Below, one piece after another: positions 6,463 to 7,518 of a stretch of 7,518 bases of DNA. Within the stretch, counting starts at the first letter, position 1. Every line of letters begins with the position of its first letter. Made by a program: the position numbers and the translations under genes. This DNA is from Gemmatimonadales bacterium (GTDB lineage: Bacteria > Gemmatimonadota > Gemmatimonadetes > Gemmatimonadales > GWC2-71-9): contig JAUVTI010000093.1 of NCBI GenBank assembly GCA_030601605.1, forward strand, positions 1 to 7,518. Reading direction: 5' to 3'. The notes under the pieces are model-generated. The model was not told where the DNA came from. It searched no databases and saw only the letters and a list, made by a program, of their open reading frames with translations.

Positions 6463-7383
6463 ATGCTTTCGGTGACTTTCCTCGGCACCTCTGCTTCCCG
6501 CCCAACCGTCGAGCGCGGTGTGGCGGCGATCGCGGTGCAGCGCGAGGGCGAGACGCTGCTCTTCGAGTGCGGTGAAGGCACGCAGCGCCAGATGATGCGC
6601 TACGGAGCGGCCTTCTCGCTGTCGGAGATCTTCATCTCGCACTTCCACGCCGATCACTTCCTCGGCGTGATAGGACTCGTGCGCACTCTCGGCCTGCAGG
6701 GGAGGGATGAGCCGCTCCACCTGTACGGCCCCAAGGGCGCGAAAAAGCACCTCGGGGCAGCCGTGGAGCTGGGAGTGGAGCGCCCGCCGTTCGACGTGGA
6801 GTACCACGAGCTGAAGGCCGGCGACGTCCTGAAGCGCGATGGCTACGCCATCGAGGCGATCGGCGTGGAGCACGGGCGCGGGGCACTGGGTTATGCCCTG
6901 CGTGAGGAGCGGCGACTGGGCCGGTTCAATCCGGAGAAGGCTGCTGAGCTGGGTGTGCCGGAAGGCGCGCTGTGGGGCAGGTTGCACCGGGGTGAAACGG
7001 TCGAGCTCGAGGATGGCCGCAAGGTGGGTCCGGAGGACATCGTCGGCGCGCCGCGCCCGGGCCGGCTGCTGGTCTACAGCGGCGACACGCGGCCGTGCGA
7101 GACCCTGGTGGCAGCCGCCGAGGGCGCCGACCTGCTGATCCACGAGGCCACGTTCAGCCAGGAGGAGAAGGAGCGGGCTGCCGAGACGCTCCACTCCACG
7201 GCGCTGGAGGCGGGGCAGGTGGCGCTGGCCGCCGGTGTGAGGCAGCTCGCGCTCACCCATCTCTCGGCCCGGTTCTCGGGTGCCCCGGGAATCCTGCTCG
7301 ACGAGGCCAAGGAGGTCTTCCCCGAGACGGTGGTCGCCAAGGACGGCATGACCATCGACGTGGGCTTCGCGGACGAGGAGTGA
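6463..7383 (+). CDS. rnz: Ribonuclease Z (tRNA 3' processing endonuclease)
   Basis: Metallo-beta-lactamase-fold nuclease that cuts the 3' trailer from precursor tRNAs, in the cytoplasm. At 306 residues it is the short bacterial form. Visible elements: N-terminal FLGTSASRPT (6-15), ECGEGTQRQM (35-44), zinc motif HFHADH (60-65), H137 in VEHGRGALGY, D208 in SGDTRPCE, H227 in LIHEATF, and H266 in LTHLSARF. All metal ligands expected for two zinc ions are therefore present. The block at about 153-200 (GRFNPEKAAELGVPEGALWG through APRPG) is the conserved RNase Z stretch and separates it from generic metallo-hydrolases. ATG 6463 is chosen; an in-frame TTG at 6448 lies in the T-rich promoter-like stretch, has no Shine-Dalgarno and adds non-family residues. 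The gene lies 25 nt after mlaD and may be transcribed from its own promoter as well as by read-through. Confidence 0.96.
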   Translation: MLSVTFLGTSASRPTVERGVAAIAVQREGETLLFECGEGTQRQMMRYGAAFSLSEIFISHFHADHFLGVIGLVRTLGLQGRDEPLHLYGPKGAKKHLGAAVELGVERPPFDVEYHELKAGDVLKRDGYAIEAIGVEHGRGALGYALREERRLGRFNPEKAAELGVPEGALWGRLHRGETVELEDGRKVGPEDIVGAPRPGRLLVYSGDTRPCETLVAAAEGADLLIHEATFSQEEKERAAETLHSTALEAGQVALAAGVRQLALTHLSARFSGAPGILLDEAKEVFPETVVAKDGMTIDVGFADEE

Positions 7384-7392
7384 GGGCCGCCC

Positions 7393-7414
7393 GGGGCCTC
7401 CCGCCGGGAACCCC
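7393..7414 (+). terminator. Weak hairpin after RNase Z
   Basis: GGGG (7393-7396) can pair with CCCC (7411-7414), and inside it TCCC (7399-7402) pairs with GGGA (7406-7409) around a 3-nt loop, with a small internal mismatch. It begins ten bases after the rnz stop. No T tract follows directly, so intrinsic termination is doubtful; it may simply stabilise the transcript end. Confidence 0.25.
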
Positions 7415-7434
7415 TACCACATCACTCGTGTTTC

Positions 7435-7443
7435 TGGTACGTT
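7435..7443 (+). promoter_or_regulatory. Possible extended -10 promoter for the downstream gene
   Basis: TGGTACGTT fits an extended -10 element (TGn followed by TACGTT) in the 119-nt gap after rnz. It would start transcription near 7450, leaving a leader of about 53 nt before the ATG at 7503. No convincing -35 is seen at the proper spacing, so this is tentative. Confidence 0.25.
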
Positions 7444-7491
7444 GGCAACTTCCAGGACAACCAGCCGAGCGATCCATCAATCCGCGAATCC

Positions 7492-7497
7492 AGGAGG
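7492..7497 (+). promoter_or_regulatory. Shine-Dalgarno of the downstream gene
   Basis: A perfect AGGAGG five bases before ATG 7503. It is the clearest evidence that a coding region starts there. Confidence 0.75.
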
Positions 7498-7502
7498 CTA
7501 AC

Positions 7503-7518
7503 ATGGCGATCCGCTTGG
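7503..7518 (+). CDS. Start of an unidentified gene, 3' truncated by the window
   Basis: Only ATG and four further codons (MAIRL) are visible before the window ends. The call rests on the strong Shine-Dalgarno, the 119-nt non-coding gap before it and the shared orientation with the upstream genes. Nothing can be said about its product. Confidence 0.6.

Noticed and set aside
4665..6581. A 638-residue open frame on the minus strand opposite mlaE-mlaF-mlaD
   Set aside because: It is rich in His, Arg, Leu and Ala with no recognisable domain, and lies exactly opposite three well-supported genes. Strong third-position GC bias leaves few stops on the opposite strand.
6334..7260. A 308-residue minus-strand open frame opposite rnz
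   Set aside because: It shadows the RNase Z gene, has no domain resemblance and no plausible Shine-Dalgarno context that I could see.
7451..7495. TCCAGGA occurring twice, at 7451-7457 and 7489-7495
   Set aside because: A 7-base direct repeat 38 nt apart, one copy overlapping the Shine-Dalgarno, is within chance expectation and has no palindromic symmetry to suggest an operator.
1..7518. Mobile element, phage, CRISPR or defence system
   Set aside because: No transposase, integrase, inverted repeats, regular repeat array or nuclease/effector gene was seen; all genes are housekeeping or lipid-related, and base composition looks even.

Overview
This is a GC-rich bacterial chromosomal window in which every supported gene lies on the + strand, with very short intergenic gaps. 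Such tight packing, together with the style of the NAD synthetase, DUF2203, MlaEFD and RNase Z proteins, suggests an uncultured or environmental Gram-negative-type bacterium. Gemmatimonadota is my best guess, made from memory of protein style and not from any search. The MlaE-MlaF-MlaD set implies a cell with an outer membrane or a comparable outer lipid layer.

Layout: (1) 2-1630, the 3' part of a glutamine-dependent NAD+ synthetase, cut at its N-terminus by the window edge. (2) 1666-2145, a hotdog-fold acyl-CoA thioesterase. It overlaps by 4 nt (3) 2142-2978, a patatin-like phospholipase. (4) 3043-3477, a DUF2203 protein, overlaps by 4 nt (5) 3474-3935, a small four-helix membrane protein. 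(6) 3958-4788 MlaE permease, (7) 4785-5534 MlaF ATPase and (8) 5547-6437 MlaD/MCE substrate-binding protein form a lipid ABC transporter. (9) 6463-7383 is ribonuclease Z, the tRNA 3' processing enzyme, which probably has its own promoter. (10) After a 119-nt gap, a strong Shine-Dalgarno and ATG at 7503 mark the next gene, of which only five codons are visible.

How the genes fit together: genes 2 to 8 look like one transcription unit with repeated GTGA/ATGA stop-start overlaps. Its theme is lipid handling: an importer or exporter of phospholipid (MlaEFD), an enzyme that could deacylate lipids (patatin) and an enzyme that could hydrolyse acyl-CoA (thioesterase). NadE at the head and RNase Z at the tail are housekeeping genes with no evident functional tie.

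I found no tRNA, rRNA, CRISPR array, insertion sequence, prophage gene or defence system. Overall this is an ordinary core-genome region. The points most worth a second look are the lipid-gene cluster, a MlaD much longer than the E. coli form with no MlaB, MlaC or MlaA gene beside it, and a likely leaderless start for RNase Z.
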